A DNA stretch of 26,197 bases from Bacteroidales bacterium (lineage in GTDB: Bacteria; Bacteroidota; Bacteroidia; Bacteroidales; Bacteroidaceae): contig SFID01000018.1 of the NCBI GenBank assembly GCA_004555425.1, forward strand, positions 1-26,197, given 5' to 3'. Below the pieces are notes generated by a model, which worked only from the letters and a program-made list of their open reading frames with translations, had not been told where the DNA came from and did not search any database. Made by a program: the position numbers and the translations under genes. This document shows, piece after piece, positions 6,075 through 14,701 of the stretch. Position 1 is the first letter of the stretch. Every line of letters starts with the position of its first letter.

Positions 6075-9000
6075 GTATGACAATCTCGCTGCTGCCGCCA
6101 GTGGGATGCTTGACGAGGCGGATTTGCGGGTGAATCTGTTGGCGGATTTGCGGAGTATGGCTGACCACGCCTACCTTGCGGCCCTGGGTGGTCTCTAGGC
6201 GGGAGAGGGCATCCATGACCAGGGAGAGGGATTGCTCGTCGAGGTTGCCGAAGCCCTCGTCGATGAAGAGGCTACCGATGGTGATTTGCCCTGTTGACAG
6301 ACTGCTGAGGCCGAGGGCCAGGGCTAGGGAGACGACAAAGGTCTCGCCGCCCGAGAGCGACTGAACATAGCGCTCCTCGTCGAACATATCGTGGTCGATG
6401 ACCGTCAGCGAGAGGCTGCCCGTCTGGCAATGCAATTCGTAGCGCGGGGAGAGGAGGCGCAGGTGGTAGTTGGCCTGTTCGACCAGATGGCCAAAGGTAT
6501 AACTCTGTGCGAGTTCGCGGAAGCGTTTGCCATCGGCCGAGCCCAGCATCGTGTTGAGACGGGCCCACTCCTCGTAGTTGCAGCGGGCGGCATCGATATC
6601 CTTGCCGCGTCGCTCGGCATCCTTGATACAACTGAAATGCTTGCCGAGGGTCATGCGCAGTTCCGCCAGTTCGTCGTGGAGCGTCTGGCTTTGTTTTTGT
6701 GCTTCGGCAAGGGCGGCTGTCAGCATCTCTGCGGTGGGAGGCAGGTTGTTGTCCTGGGCCGTCTGCGGACGTGCGCTGTCGTTTTGCACCTCCAGCAGGG
6801 CCGCGCGGGCCGATTCGAGGTTGTGCTCGCTCAGCGTGAGGCGCTTGCGGAGAGCATCCAGGCTGATGCGGAGGGCCGTCCAGTCCGTCTGGTCGGAGAA
6901 GAGTTGATCGAGTTCCGACAGTTGCATGGGCGGGTGGTTACTGTTGTAGCGCAATATCCAGAGGTCGAGGTCGTGGCTCTTAACGCGGCATATCTCTTGG
7001 GATTTCTGGCGGTCCTGAAGAGCATTCTCGCGTGCGCCTTTGAGGGATTCGATGGCGCGGTGGGTGAGTTCGTATTTCTCGCGCTGTTGTTCTTCCTCCT
7101 GTCGGGCTTGTGCGATGGCCGTGGTGAGGCGTTCCTCTTCGGCAACAGGCAGATTGGAGTTTTCGTTGGCAGGGAGGCTTCCGAAGAGTCGTGCAAACTC
7201 CTCGCCTTTCAGTCTGAGGCTCTCGCGGACGGCTTGCAGTTCATCCTGTGAGCGGGTTTGGCTACGCTCTGCCTCCACAACGGTGGCCCAAGCATTCTTC
7301 ACCTCCTCGCGCAAAAGGCTGACGCGGTGCTCGAGCGTTTCGAGTTCGCGGCAGGTCTGTTGCCAGTCGTAGTGGAGGTTGGTCAGGCGCATACGGAAGG
7401 AATCGTTGTTGTTTCGCCACGTAGCGAACCATGCCGATATGGTAATCATCTCGTCAAGGTCGACATACAGTTGGTTCCAGGTGCGCTCTGAGATTTGCAG
7501 GGCGTGGTTTTGGTCATCGAGCGCGGCATTGTTGACGATTTGCTGGCTCTGGAGCGTGAGCAGTCGCGCCTGATTTTCTTCGTATTCTTGGTTGAGGGCC
7601 GCCAGTTGCTCGTTGAGGCGATTGATTTCGCCTTGGTGGTAGTTGAAAGTGGTGAGTTCTTTTTCCACCTCCGCGGCTGCCTTCTGCGCATTGTCGGCAT
7701 GGAGTTCGAGCATCAGCCGTCTTGCTTCGCGGTTGACCGAAGGCGAGCAGTCGCTAAAACTCGGGTCGAGGTCGGCACACTCCTTCCAGGCATCTACGTC
7801 CTCGTTTTGTCGCTGTATGCGCTGCTCGAGGGCACGGCGCTCGGCGGCCAGTCGTCCTTCGCCAGTAGCCAGTTGTTGGCGCAGGCTCTCGAGTTGTCGT
7901 ATCTTGCTTTGCAGGTTGCCGTAGGCCTCGGTATCGTCCTTTTCGAGGTTGCCCAGGAGTTCGCCCAGTTCGCGCTCCGTCTCCGTGTGGTAGGGATGGT
8001 GTGTGGCACCGCAGACGGGGCAGGCCGTGCCCTCCTTAAGGCGGCGGCGCAGGGCCACGATGTTTTCGCTCTGGCTGAGCGTGAGGGCCACGTGCAGACG
8101 TTGGTAGATTTCGTCGGCCACCATCTTTTCGCGCTCGGCACGTTCGATGGCCGCAGTGGTTTGTTCCACCTCCACTTGGTGGCGACTGATTTCCTCCTTG
8201 CGCTCGTTGACCTCCTCATATCCCTCTGTGATTCTGCGCCAAAGGGTCTGCGCATGCTGAAGGCGGAGGAGGCGGTTTTTGCCTGCGGCGAAACGCTGTT
8301 GCAGTTGCTCGCCCCCTTGTCGGCCAATGGCTTGCTGGTGAATGAATAGTTCGCTCTTGAGCGTGTTGAGCTTGCCCTGGCTGTCCTTCTGCGTTTTCTC
8401 CAGTCGCTCCAGGGTATTGGTGGTCACCTGCAGGCGTTGTTGGAGGTCGGCAATCTTGCGACGGAATTCCTCGCCGCGGCGGCTTTCCGCGTCAAACTGT
8501 CCCAGCTTGTCCTTGAGCAGGTCGAATTTGTCGAACATCGGTTTGTGGGCCGACAACTCTTGGCGGTGGAGTTGGCATTTCTCCTGTTTTTGTTCCGTCT
8601 GGCGGAGTTCTTCAATCTTGGAGGTATGTACGTTTTTGCGTTCGTGGAGGATGTTGCCCGCTTCCTTGAGTAGTTCTTCGGCTTTGCCCAGTTGTTGCTG
8701 TCCCTCCTTGATTTCGCCCATCAGCACATGGCCGCGATTGATGGCGGGTCGGCGCTGCGTGAGTACGTTTTCGGCTTTGAGTGTGGCCTCGCGGGCAGTC
8801 TGGAGTGCGGCGCGCACTTCGAGGGATTCGCGTTCCTTCTGCTGAATTTGCTGTCCGAGGGTTTCTTCTTTACCTTTGAGTTCTTCAACATCCTTGCGGC
8901 GCACCATGATTTCCTGGTAGAGGGGCTGAATGGGCAGGACGGCATCGCGGCGCTCTATTCGCTGTTGATCATCGCGGGCTGCCACACACGCCTTGTACGC

Positions 9001-9855
9001 CTCGTTGTATGTCTCTTCGCACTGGCTCACGTGGCGTTTGGCTTGGGCTTCGCGGTCCATCCATGCCAGTCCGCGCTGGATGCGTTGCACCTCGTCATCG
9101 GCACGTTGGCACGCCGTGACGAGGAAGTCGCGCCGCTGCTCCTTCTCGGCCAGGTCTTCGGGTTCAAGGCGGTCGCGCAGGATGCCCGAGAGTTGGTTTT
9201 CGAGCGCCTCCTTCGTTCGCCGCGCCTCGTCTGTCAGTTGGTAGATGCGCTGTGAGATGACGCCATAGATTTCCGTACCCGTCAGTTTTTCGAGGAGGCT
9301 CGACTTTTCGCTGCGACGTGCTTTCAGGAAGTTGGCAAAGCTATTTTGGGCCAGCATCACCGTTCGCGAGAACTGGTCGTAGTCCAGGCCGATGATTTCG
9401 GGCAGTCGTTGTGCGATTTCGCGCTCGTCAATGATTTCGCGCTTCGGACTGAGGCGGCGCAGGGTGCGCGATACGCGGTCGAGAGTGCCCGTGCGCTTGC
9501 GGCGGACGCTCCAGGTGGCTTCCCATACGCCCCCGTCGCGGCTCGAAAACTCCACGATGGCATAGCCTGCCTTTTCGCCGCGGCGCAACATACCGCGCAC
9601 GTCTTTGGGCTGGATGCGCTTGGTGTCGTCTTCGGCATTGACGATATTGTTGTTGAGGAGTTCCACGTTGTCAAAGCGGGGCGCGCGGTTGTAGAGGGCC
9701 AGGCAAATCGCATCGAGGATGGTTGATTTACCGGCTCCCGTATTGCCCGTGATGGCAAAGAGACCTGCGCTGCGCAGTGGTTCCTTGGTGAAATCGATGA
9801 CTTGTTCCCCCTGAATGGAGTTGAGGTTGCAGAGGGTTATCTTTTGGATGAGCAC
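6070..9855 (-). CDS. sbcC: SbcC, ATPase subunit of the SbcCD (Mre11-Rad50-like) nuclease
   Basis: This 1261-aa SMC/Rad50-type ATPase pairs with SbcD to cleave hairpins and process DNA ends in the cytoplasm. The N-terminal Walker A is GNTGAGKS (residues 37-44). Long coiled coils flank a zinc-hook motif CPVC (residues 612-615), near the centre as expected for the dimerising hook. At the C-terminus are the ABC signature SLSGGE (1166-1171), Walker B 'SLFIDEGFG' (about 1195-1203), the D-loop 'NLD' and the H-motif 'VVSHT' (about 1230). At 1261 aa it is longer than E. coli SbcC (about 1050 aa); the extra length is in the coiled coils. It lies 74 nt downstream of sbcD in the usual sbcD-sbcC order. 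An 18-bp palindrome followed by a T-run separates the two genes, and a hairpin overlaps the stop codon. Confidence 0.97.
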   Translation of the reverse strand: MLIQKITLCNLNSIQGEQVIDFTKEPLRSAGLFAITGNTGAGKSTILDAICLALYNRAPRFDNVELLNNNIVNAEDDTKRIQPKDVRGMLRRGEKAGYAIVEFSSRDGGVWEATWSVRRKRTGTLDRVSRTLRRLSPKREIIDEREIAQRLPEIIGLDYDQFSRTVMLAQNSFANFLKARRSEKSSLLEKLTGTEIYGVISQRIYQLTDEARRTKEALENQLSGILRDRLEPEDLAEKEQRRDFLVTACQRADDEVQRIQRGLAWMDREAQAKRHVSQCEETYNEAYKACVAARDDQQRIERRDAVLPIQPLYQEIMVRRKDVEELKGKEETLGQQIQQKERESLEVRAALQTAREATLKAENVLTQRRPAINRGHVLMGEIKEGQQQLGKAEELLKEAGNILHERKNVHTSKIEELRQTEQKQEKCQLHRQELSAHKPMFDKFDLLKDKLGQFDAESRRGEEFRRKIADLQQRLQVTTNTLERLEKTQKDSQGKLNTLKSELFIHQQAIGRQGGEQLQQRFAAGKNRLLRLQHAQTLWRRITEGYEEVNERKEEISRHQVEVEQTTAAIERAEREKMVADEIYQRLHVALTLSQSENIVALRRRLKEGTACPVCGATHHPYHTETERELGELLGNLEKDDTEAYGNLQSKIRQLESLRQQLATGEGRLAAERRALEQRIQRQNEDVDAWKECADLDPSFSDCSPSVNREARRLMLELHADNAQKAAAEVEKELTTFNYHQGEINRLNEQLAALNQEYEENQARLLTLQSQQIVNNAALDDQNHALQISERTWNQLYVDLDEMITISAWFATWRNNNDSFRMRLTNLHYDWQQTCRELETLEHRVSLLREEVKNAWATVVEAERSQTRSQDELQAVRESLRLKGEEFARLFGSLPANENSNLPVAEEERLTTAIAQARQEEEQQREKYELTHRAIESLKGARENALQDRQKSQEICRVKSHDLDLWILRYNSNHPPMQLSELDQLFSDQTDWTALRISLDALRKRLTLSEHNLESARAALLEVQNDSARPQTAQDNNLPPTAEMLTAALAEAQKQSQTLHDELAELRMTLGKHFSCIKDAERRGKDIDAARCNYEEWARLNTMLGSADGKRFRELAQSYTFGHLVEQANYHLRLLSPRYELHCQTGSLSLTVIDHDMFDEERYVQSLSGGETFVVSLALALGLSSLSTGQITIGSLFIDEGFGNLDEQSLSLVMDALSRLETTQGRKVGVVSHTPQIRQQIHPQIRLVKHPTGGSSEIVIQ

Positions 9856-9879
9856 GTTCTATATATAATGGTATGGTTC

Positions 9880-9912
9880 AAAAAAGAGTAAGAGCTGCCC
9901 CGCGCGGGGCAG
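9880..9912 (-). terminator. 18-bp perfect palindrome plus T-run between sbcD and sbcC
   Basis: CTGCCCCGCGCGGGGCAG (9895-9912) is a perfect palindrome. On the minus strand it is followed by CTCTTACTC and then T6 (9885-9880). This looks like a weak or partial intrinsic terminator placed between sbcD and sbcC, with the T-run 9 nt after the stem. It could lower sbcC expression relative to sbcD. Confidence 0.5.
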
Positions 9913-9929
9913 GCAGGCGATGGGCGAGG

Positions 9930-11177
9930 CTAGTCGGTGGCCTCGGCGCAGGCTTCGTTGAAGCGTTCCACCATCTCGGCGGGCATCTCCTTGTGGTAGA
10001 TGTCCTGGAAGATGAGGCGGGCCATGTCAAGGGGCGCGAGCATGTGCGGCTGTGCCTCGTGGGCGGCCGCTGTGGCCTTGCCCGTGGATGCAGCGGCTTG
10101 TGGCAACTCGCGAATCATGCGACAGAAGTGCACGGCCTTGTCCTCCAGGGCCTGTGCCACCTGATGGAGGAGTGAGGGTTCGGGTCGCTCTTCGCGCACT
10201 CGTATTTCGAGGTAGGGCCAGTCGGTGCCGTCGTCGCCCTTCTCGCGAACGGGGAGCGAACCCACGAGGTCAAGGATTTCTTCGGGCCGCGCCGCTCCCT
10301 TGGAAGGCAGGGCGGAGAGTGTGCGCAGGGGGTGGTAGGGCAGGCGTTGGGTTTCGCAGTGGCCATTGACGGTGATGTCCACTAGGGTGACGCCGTGGAT
10401 ATAGTGGCGTTCGCTGAACGACATGGGCAGGGGGCTGCCCGCATATTGCATCGTTCCTGCCGAGGCCGCGAGGGTCTGTGCCTTGTGCAGGTGGCCGAGG
10501 GCGGTATAGGCGATGCCGTTGCCCACCACCTCGGGCGGCACACAGTCCTGTCCGCCTACGACGAGGCGTTCGCTATGCTCCATTCCCTCTGCGATTTCTG
10601 CCCCCGAGGCGTAGAAATGTGCCGCAGCGATGAGCGGGAGTCCGCGAAAATCGCTGTGGGAGACGGTGCCGCGCAGGTTTTCGAAGACGTGGCGCAATCC
10701 TTCGGCCACAGTCATACCCGCGGGATAGTCGCTGGGGCGCAGGAAGGGCACAGCCAGGCACACCAGTTCGGCCTCTTCGCTGTCGCGGCGGCTCAGCGGG
10801 AGCACCAGGTGCTCGTAGTCGGGCGTCTGGCCGTCCTCGCGCAGAGGCAGGGTGCCGCGCACATATATATTATGGCGTTTGAGGAGCGATGCGGGGGCAT
10901 CGATGCGGCCCGCCGAGTCGTGGTTGCCTGCGATGAGTACCACCTGGAGACCACGCACGGCATCGGTGGCTTGCAGGAGGAAGTCGTAGAGCAATTCCTC
11001 GGCCGCTGCCGAAGGGTTGGGTGTGTCGTAGATGTCGCCAGAGACGATAAGGGCATCGGGCTGTTGCTCGCGCAGGCGGTCAAGGAGCCAGTCGAGGAAG
11101 TGGCGGTGCTCCTGCGTGCGGTCGTAGCCGTGGAAGGTGTTGCCAAGGTGCCAGTCGGCGGTATGGATGAGTTTCAT
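9930..11177 (-). CDS. sbcD: SbcD, nuclease subunit of SbcCD
   Basis: This 415-aa Mre11-family metallophosphoesterase provides the Mn2+-dependent exo/endonuclease activity of SbcCD. The metal-binding motifs appear in order: 'DWHLG' (D8, H10), 'GDIYD' (47-51), 'GNHD' (84-87), a histidine in 'AAHFYASG' and 'GHLH' (about residue 230). The C-terminal part beyond about residue 300 would hold the SbcC-contacting region. Length is close to E. coli SbcD (400 aa). The gene starts 57 nt after ispG and precedes sbcC, so it may be read from the ispG transcript. The start MKLIHTADWHLGN is the standard one for the family. Confidence 0.97.
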   Translation of the reverse strand: MKLIHTADWHLGNTFHGYDRTQEHRHFLDWLLDRLREQQPDALIVSGDIYDTPNPSAAAEELLYDFLLQATDAVRGLQVVLIAGNHDSAGRIDAPASLLKRHNIYVRGTLPLREDGQTPDYEHLVLPLSRRDSEEAELVCLAVPFLRPSDYPAGMTVAEGLRHVFENLRGTVSHSDFRGLPLIAAAHFYASGAEIAEGMEHSERLVVGGQDCVPPEVVGNGIAYTALGHLHKAQTLAASAGTMQYAGSPLPMSFSERHYIHGVTLVDITVNGHCETQRLPYHPLRTLSALPSKGAARPEEILDLVGSLPVREKGDDGTDWPYLEIRVREERPEPSLLHQVAQALEDKAVHFCRMIRELPQAAASTGKATAAAHEAQPHMLAPLDMARLIFQDIYHKEMPAEMVERFNEACAEATD

Positions 11178-11234
11178 GGGGTCAGGGGTTGGTCGTTTCG
11201 TTGAGAAGAAGCGGATAATTGGACCGCAGACTGG

Positions 11235-13121
11235 CTATGCCTGTTGCTCGCCAGCGGCGGCCCGTTTCTGCTGGTCGCTTTCGATGAGTGACAGCAGTTT
11301 GTCGACGGCTTCTTCGGTGGGGATGTTCATTTCCACACAGGTCTTGCCGCGATAGAGGCTCACCTTGCCGCGCGCTGCACCCACATAGCCATAGTCGGCA
11401 TCGGCCATTTCGCCCGGGCCATTGACGATGCAGCCCATGATGCCGATTTTCAGGCCGCGCAGGTGGCTGGTAGCGGCCTTGATGCGGGCGATGGTGCCGG
11501 GCAGGTCGTAGAGCGTGCGTCCGCAACCTGGGCAACTGATATATTCCGTCTTGGTGGTGCGCAGGCGGGCGGCTTGCAGGATGCCGAAGGCCGTCTCGTC
11601 CACTTGCGCTGCCGTCAGGGGGCGTTGGCCTTGGCCAGGCAGGGCAAGCAGGAGGATGCCATCGGTGATTTGGTCAAAGAGCAGGGCACCCATATCGGCG
11701 GCAGCGCACAACTGGAACTCTTCGCGCTGCTCGGCGCCGAATTGGTAGTGCTGGAAAAAGACGACGGGATTAGTCAGCCGCTCGTTCCAGAGTTCGTGTA
11801 CCAAAGCACGGAGTTCGCCCGTGCGGTTGGGATGGTTGCTTTGCGCCACAACCACCATCTCGGGATGCTTTCGCAGGCAGGCTTTCACCTCATCGCCAAG
11901 GGAGGTAAAGGTGAGGAAGAGGAATTTTATGCTAGCCGCGCACGCGCCGATGGTCATCAACACATCGGGCGTATAGGCGGGGTACGTTCCTTCCTCGCCC
12001 GTCCAGGCTGAAGCGTCAACGATATAGCCCGTCTCGGACATACGCTGGTCGGGAGCAGGCAGGTTACTGCCGCAATAGATATAGTCGGGACGCAGGTTGC
12101 CCATCGTCTGGTCGCCATCAAGGCGGGCGGAAATGACCACGGGCGGGTTCGTGCCGCCAATGTTGCCCACGGGGCAGGTGGGGCGGCGCACGGGATGCAG
12201 ATAGTCAAAGACGGGACAGGGCTGGCCAGGGATGAAGGGGTGGCCCGTGCGGGTGCCCGCCACGTATTTGGCCAACTGATAGGCCACGGGAATCTCGCGC
12301 TCGGGCTCTTCGCTAAGACTGACGCGCAGGGTATCGCCGATGCCGTCGCAGAGGAGGGCGCCGATGCCCACGGCACTCTTGATGCGTCCATCTTCGCCCT
12401 CGCCTGCTTCGGTCACGCCGAGGTGGAGGGGATAGTCCATGCCCTCATCGTGCATCACGTGGCAGAGCAGGCGCACGCTCTGCACCATCACGACAGTATT
12501 GCTGGCCTTGATGCTGACCACGACATCCTTGAAATCCTCGCGCTCGCAGACACGCAGAAACTCCATACAACTTTCCACGATACCCGCAGGCGTATCGCCA
12601 TAGCGCGACATGATGCGGTCGGACAGGCTACCATGGTTCACGCCAATACGGATGGCTGTGCCGTGCTCGCGACAGATGGCGAGGAACTGGCGGAAGCGCG
12701 TCTCGAGGCGCTCCAGTTCGGCGTGGTATTCCTCGTCGGTGTATTCCATGTGCTTGAAGGTGCGCGCAGGGTCCACATAGTTGCCTGGATTGATGCGCAC
12801 TTTCTCCACGATGGTGGCGGCCACGTCGGCCACGCGCGGATTGAAGTGGATATCGGCCACGAGGGGCGCAGTGATTCCTTTGTCGCGCAGGGCCTGGCGG
12901 ATAGGCGCGAGGTTGTTGGCCTCAATGGTGCCTTGCGCAGTGAGGCGCACGAGGTCGCCGCCTGCACGGATGATGCGCTCGCACTGGGCCACACAGCCTT
13001 CGGTGTCGGTCGTAGCGCAGGTGGTCATGCTCTGCAGGCGCAGGGGATTGTCGCCGCCAATGTCGCAACCCTTGATGTGGGCCACGTGGGTGCGGCGGGG
13101 TGTATAGTTGAAGAGGTCCAT
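11235..13121 (-). CDS. ispG: IspG (GcpE), long-type HMBPP synthase of the MEP isoprenoid pathway
   Basis: It catalyses reductive ring-opening of MEcPP to HMBPP with a [4Fe-4S] cluster. At 628 aa it is the large form found in plants, Chlamydiae and Bacteroidetes, with an insert between the TIM barrel and the cluster domain; E. coli IspG is about 370 aa. Cluster ligands are visible as C530 and C533 ('SCPGCGRTLYDLPG') and C564 in 'GIMGCIVNGPGE', with the conserved glutamate E571. The N-terminus has 'RLQSMTTCATTDTEGCVAQ' and 'GGDLVRLTAQG', typical of the barrel. purE lies 172 nt upstream, a known Bacteroidetes pairing; gcvH, which I recall as part of this cluster in other Bacteroidetes, is absent here. 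TTAGGAG repeats and a 9-bp CTAGA array fill the gap to purE. Confidence 0.97.
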   Translation of the reverse strand: MDLFNYTPRRTHVAHIKGCDIGGDNPLRLQSMTTCATTDTEGCVAQCERIIRAGGDLVRLTAQGTIEANNLAPIRQALRDKGITAPLVADIHFNPRVADVAATIVEKVRINPGNYVDPARTFKHMEYTDEEYHAELERLETRFRQFLAICREHGTAIRIGVNHGSLSDRIMSRYGDTPAGIVESCMEFLRVCEREDFKDVVVSIKASNTVVMVQSVRLLCHVMHDEGMDYPLHLGVTEAGEGEDGRIKSAVGIGALLCDGIGDTLRVSLSEEPEREIPVAYQLAKYVAGTRTGHPFIPGQPCPVFDYLHPVRRPTCPVGNIGGTNPPVVISARLDGDQTMGNLRPDYIYCGSNLPAPDQRMSETGYIVDASAWTGEEGTYPAYTPDVLMTIGACAASIKFLFLTFTSLGDEVKACLRKHPEMVVVAQSNHPNRTGELRALVHELWNERLTNPVVFFQHYQFGAEQREEFQLCAAADMGALLFDQITDGILLLALPGQGQRPLTAAQVDETAFGILQAARLRTTKTEYISCPGCGRTLYDLPGTIARIKAATSHLRGLKIGIMGCIVNGPGEMADADYGYVGAARGKVSLYRGKTCVEMNIPTEEAVDKLLSLIESDQQKRAAAGEQQA

Positions 13122-13130
13122 GCTCTTTTT

Positions 13131-13154
13131 AGTTAGGAGTTAGGAGTTAGGAGT
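13131..13154. repeat. Tandem 7-bp TTAGGAG repeats upstream of ispG
   Basis: This 24-bp block is identical to the one upstream of the AspT-type transporter (5731-5754) and sits nine bases upstream of the ispG start codon in the same orientation. On the mRNA it reads as repeated CUCCUAA. Confidence 0.88.
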
Positions 13155-13171
13155 GATTGGTCAGCGAGTCC

Positions 13172-13292
13172 CCAGAATTTCTAGAAGATCTAGAATTTCT
13201 AGATTTTCTAGATAATCTAGAAGAACTAGAATTACTAGAATCTCTAGAAAACCTAGAATCTCTAGAATCTCCAGAAAATCCAGAGCCGCCAG
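13172..13292. repeat. 9-bp periodic CTAGA array, about 13.4 units
   Basis: From 13172 to 13292 every ninth base starts a CTAGANNNN or CCAGANNNN unit with no slip in phase. Ten consecutive units (13181-13270) carry CTAGA, and the two edges decay to CCAGA. The four bases that follow CTAGA vary between units. The array ends two bases from the purE stop codon. Because nine is a multiple of three, one plus-strand frame reads through it as L-E-x triplets, but there is no convincing start. CTAG is normally a scarce tetramer in bacterial DNA. Confidence 0.93.
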
Positions 13293-13293
13293 C

Positions 13294-13797
13294 CTATTTT
13301 GCGCAGTATTGATATTTCTTTTTCTCTTCGGCCAGGGCTTCGTTGGCTTTCACAATCTTGTCCTTCAGGCCAGCCTTATACGCTGCGAAGCGCTGTGCCA
13401 GTTCGGCATCGCGCAGGGCCACCATCTGCACAGCCAGCAGGGCTGCATTGAGCGCGCCGTTCACGCCAACCGTTGCCACGGGGATGCCCGGCGGCATCTG
13501 GACGATGGAGAGGAGGGCGTCGAGGCCATCGAGCATTCCCTTGATGGGCACTCCGATGACGGGCAATGTCGTATTGGCTGCGATGACACCAGGCAACGCA
13601 GCGGCCATACCAGCGGCGGCAATGATGACATCAACGCCACGGTCGGCCGCCGTGCGAGCAAATTCTTCCACCTCGGCAGGTGTACGATGGGCCGAAAGGG
13701 CCTGAATCTCGAAGGGCACTTGAAGGTCTTCCAACAGGCGCGCAGCCTTTTCCATAACGGGCAGGTCGGAAGTGCTGCCCATAATAATGCTAATCAT
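13294..13797 (-). CDS. purE: PurE, 5-(carboxyamino)imidazole ribonucleotide mutase
   Basis: This 167-aa cytoplasmic enzyme of purine biosynthesis converts N5-CAIR to CAIR. The N-terminal phosphate-binding motif 'IIMGSTSDLPVM' and the active-site motif 'SAHRTP' (with the catalytic histidine) are present, as is 'IVQMPPGIPVATVGVN'. One difference from the E. coli sequence as I recall it: the 'GAAHLPG' segment reads 'MAAALPG', with Ala replacing that His. I believe this is a lineage variant, not a sign of inactivity, because the remaining core is intact. It lies 57 nt after the PAP2 gene and 172 nt before ispG. The low-complexity CTAGA array begins just after its stop codon. Confidence 0.95.
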   Translation of the reverse strand: MISIIMGSTSDLPVMEKAARLLEDLQVPFEIQALSAHRTPAEVEEFARTAADRGVDVIIAAAGMAAALPGVIAANTTLPVIGVPIKGMLDGLDALLSIVQMPPGIPVATVGVNGALNAALLAVQMVALRDAELAQRFAAYKAGLKDKIVKANEALAEEKKKYQYCAK

Positions 13798-13854
13798 GTG
13801 ATTCTATTGTGATTCGTTTATTGCGTATTGGGGTATGGAGAGAGCCGAAGGAAA

Positions 13855-14475
13855 TCAGATGAGGGTGATGCTGAGGAATCCGCAAATCACACCGATGACC
13901 GTACCTGCCCACACATCGACTATCGTGTGCTGGCGCAGAATCAGGCGGGCCGAACAAACCAAACCATTGAGGAGGGTCAGCGCGCAGAGCCACAGCGTGG
14001 GGTCGAAATGCAGCAAAAGCGAGAAGGCCATCAGCAAACCAATGCACGCACCCGAGGCGGCGGCGTGCGTGCTCACCTTGAGCCAAATGTTGGTCAGGGC
14101 GCAGACTATCTGCAAACTGAGGGCGCAGACTATGACGCCCATCATGAAGCGCGGCATCTTGAGTCGCTCCATCAGGTAGAGCATCAGGCCGTAGCAAAGG
14201 ATGGAAATGATGTAGGGCACAAAGCGTCGCTCGCGGCGGCCCATCTGATGGCGTGTCCAACCGTTCACCTTGCGATAGAGGAAGATGCACAGCCGCGGCA
14301 GGATAACCGTGAGGAGATAGACGAGAACCAGACCCGTCAGGCGGTCGGCGACACTCATCAGATTGAGATAACTGAACATCATCAGGATGGCAAAGATGAT
14401 GGTGGCCATGTAGAACGGCGAGAACAGGAGCGACACTGCCTGCGCCGAGAGGATGAGGGTTTTATTGTTTGTCAT
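13855..14475 (-). CDS. PAP2-superfamily membrane phosphatase
   Basis: This 206-aa integral membrane protein has about six predicted helices. The PAP2 signature is present in reduced form: a basic motif 'RRERRFVP' (residues 80-87), 'STHAAASG' (136-142, equivalent to the PSGH motif) and 'SARLILRQHTIVD' (175-187, with R177, H183 and D187 matching SRxxxxxHxxxD). Family members dephosphorylate lipid phosphates or diphosphates at the membrane, e.g. phosphatidylglycerophosphate or undecaprenyl diphosphate; which substrate applies is unknown. It lies downstream of rpoN across a MITE-like element, and 57 nt upstream of purE. The lack of a canonical PSGH leaves some doubt about activity. Confidence 0.82.
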   Translation of the reverse strand: MTNNKTLILSAQAVSLLFSPFYMATIIFAILMMFSYLNLMSVADRLTGLVLVYLLTVILPRLCIFLYRKVNGWTRHQMGRRERRFVPYIISILCYGLMLYLMERLKMPRFMMGVIVCALSLQIVCALTNIWLKVSTHAAASGACIGLLMAFSLLLHFDPTLWLCALTLLNGLVCSARLILRQHTIVDVWAGTVIGVICGFLSITLI

Positions 14476-14505
14476 GTCGGATTTTGGAAGAGCGAAAGGA
14501 AGTAG

Positions 14506-14695
14506 AGGTAGGTTCTATAAATTAGTTTCATTGGAAGGTAGTATTTCTATTTGGCTTGGATGTCTTTCCGCCTCTCGCACCATATCTTTTTGTTTTTCAT
14601 TCAGTCACGTAGCCCGCTACGCTCCTTCATGGAAAACAAAAACCTATGGCACGATAGGCAAAAATTCATCGCAAGCTAATTTATAGAACCTACCT
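14506..14695. mobile_element. 190-bp MITE-like element with 20-bp perfect terminal inverted repeats
   Basis: The ends AGGTAGGTTCTATAAATTAG (14506-14525) and its exact reverse complement (14676-14695) bound a non-coding 190-bp segment. The interior is also largely self-complementary: the TTTTTGTTTTTCAT region pairs with ATGGAAAACAAAAA, the CTCGCACCATA region with TATGGCACGATAG, and the centre is CGTAG-CCCG-CTACG, so the whole element folds into one long imperfect stem with an unpaired insertion in the left arm. No transposase frame is inside and no clear target-site duplication was found. It fills most of the gap between rpoN and the PAP2 gene. Confidence 0.75.
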
Positions 14696-14701
14696 ACAGT
14701 T

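Noticed and set aside
13157..13312. Plus-strand open frame through the CTAGA array, reading as L-E-x triplets (about 51 aa from TTG)
   Set aside because: A 9-bp repeat keeps a frame open by arithmetic. The only start is a TTG next to low-complexity repeats, and the end runs antisense into purE.
13622..13680. PurE possibly inactive because Ala replaces a His in the GAAHLPG segment
   Set aside because: The catalytic SAHRTP motif and the rest of the fold are intact, and the enzyme sits in its normal operon. More likely a lineage variant.
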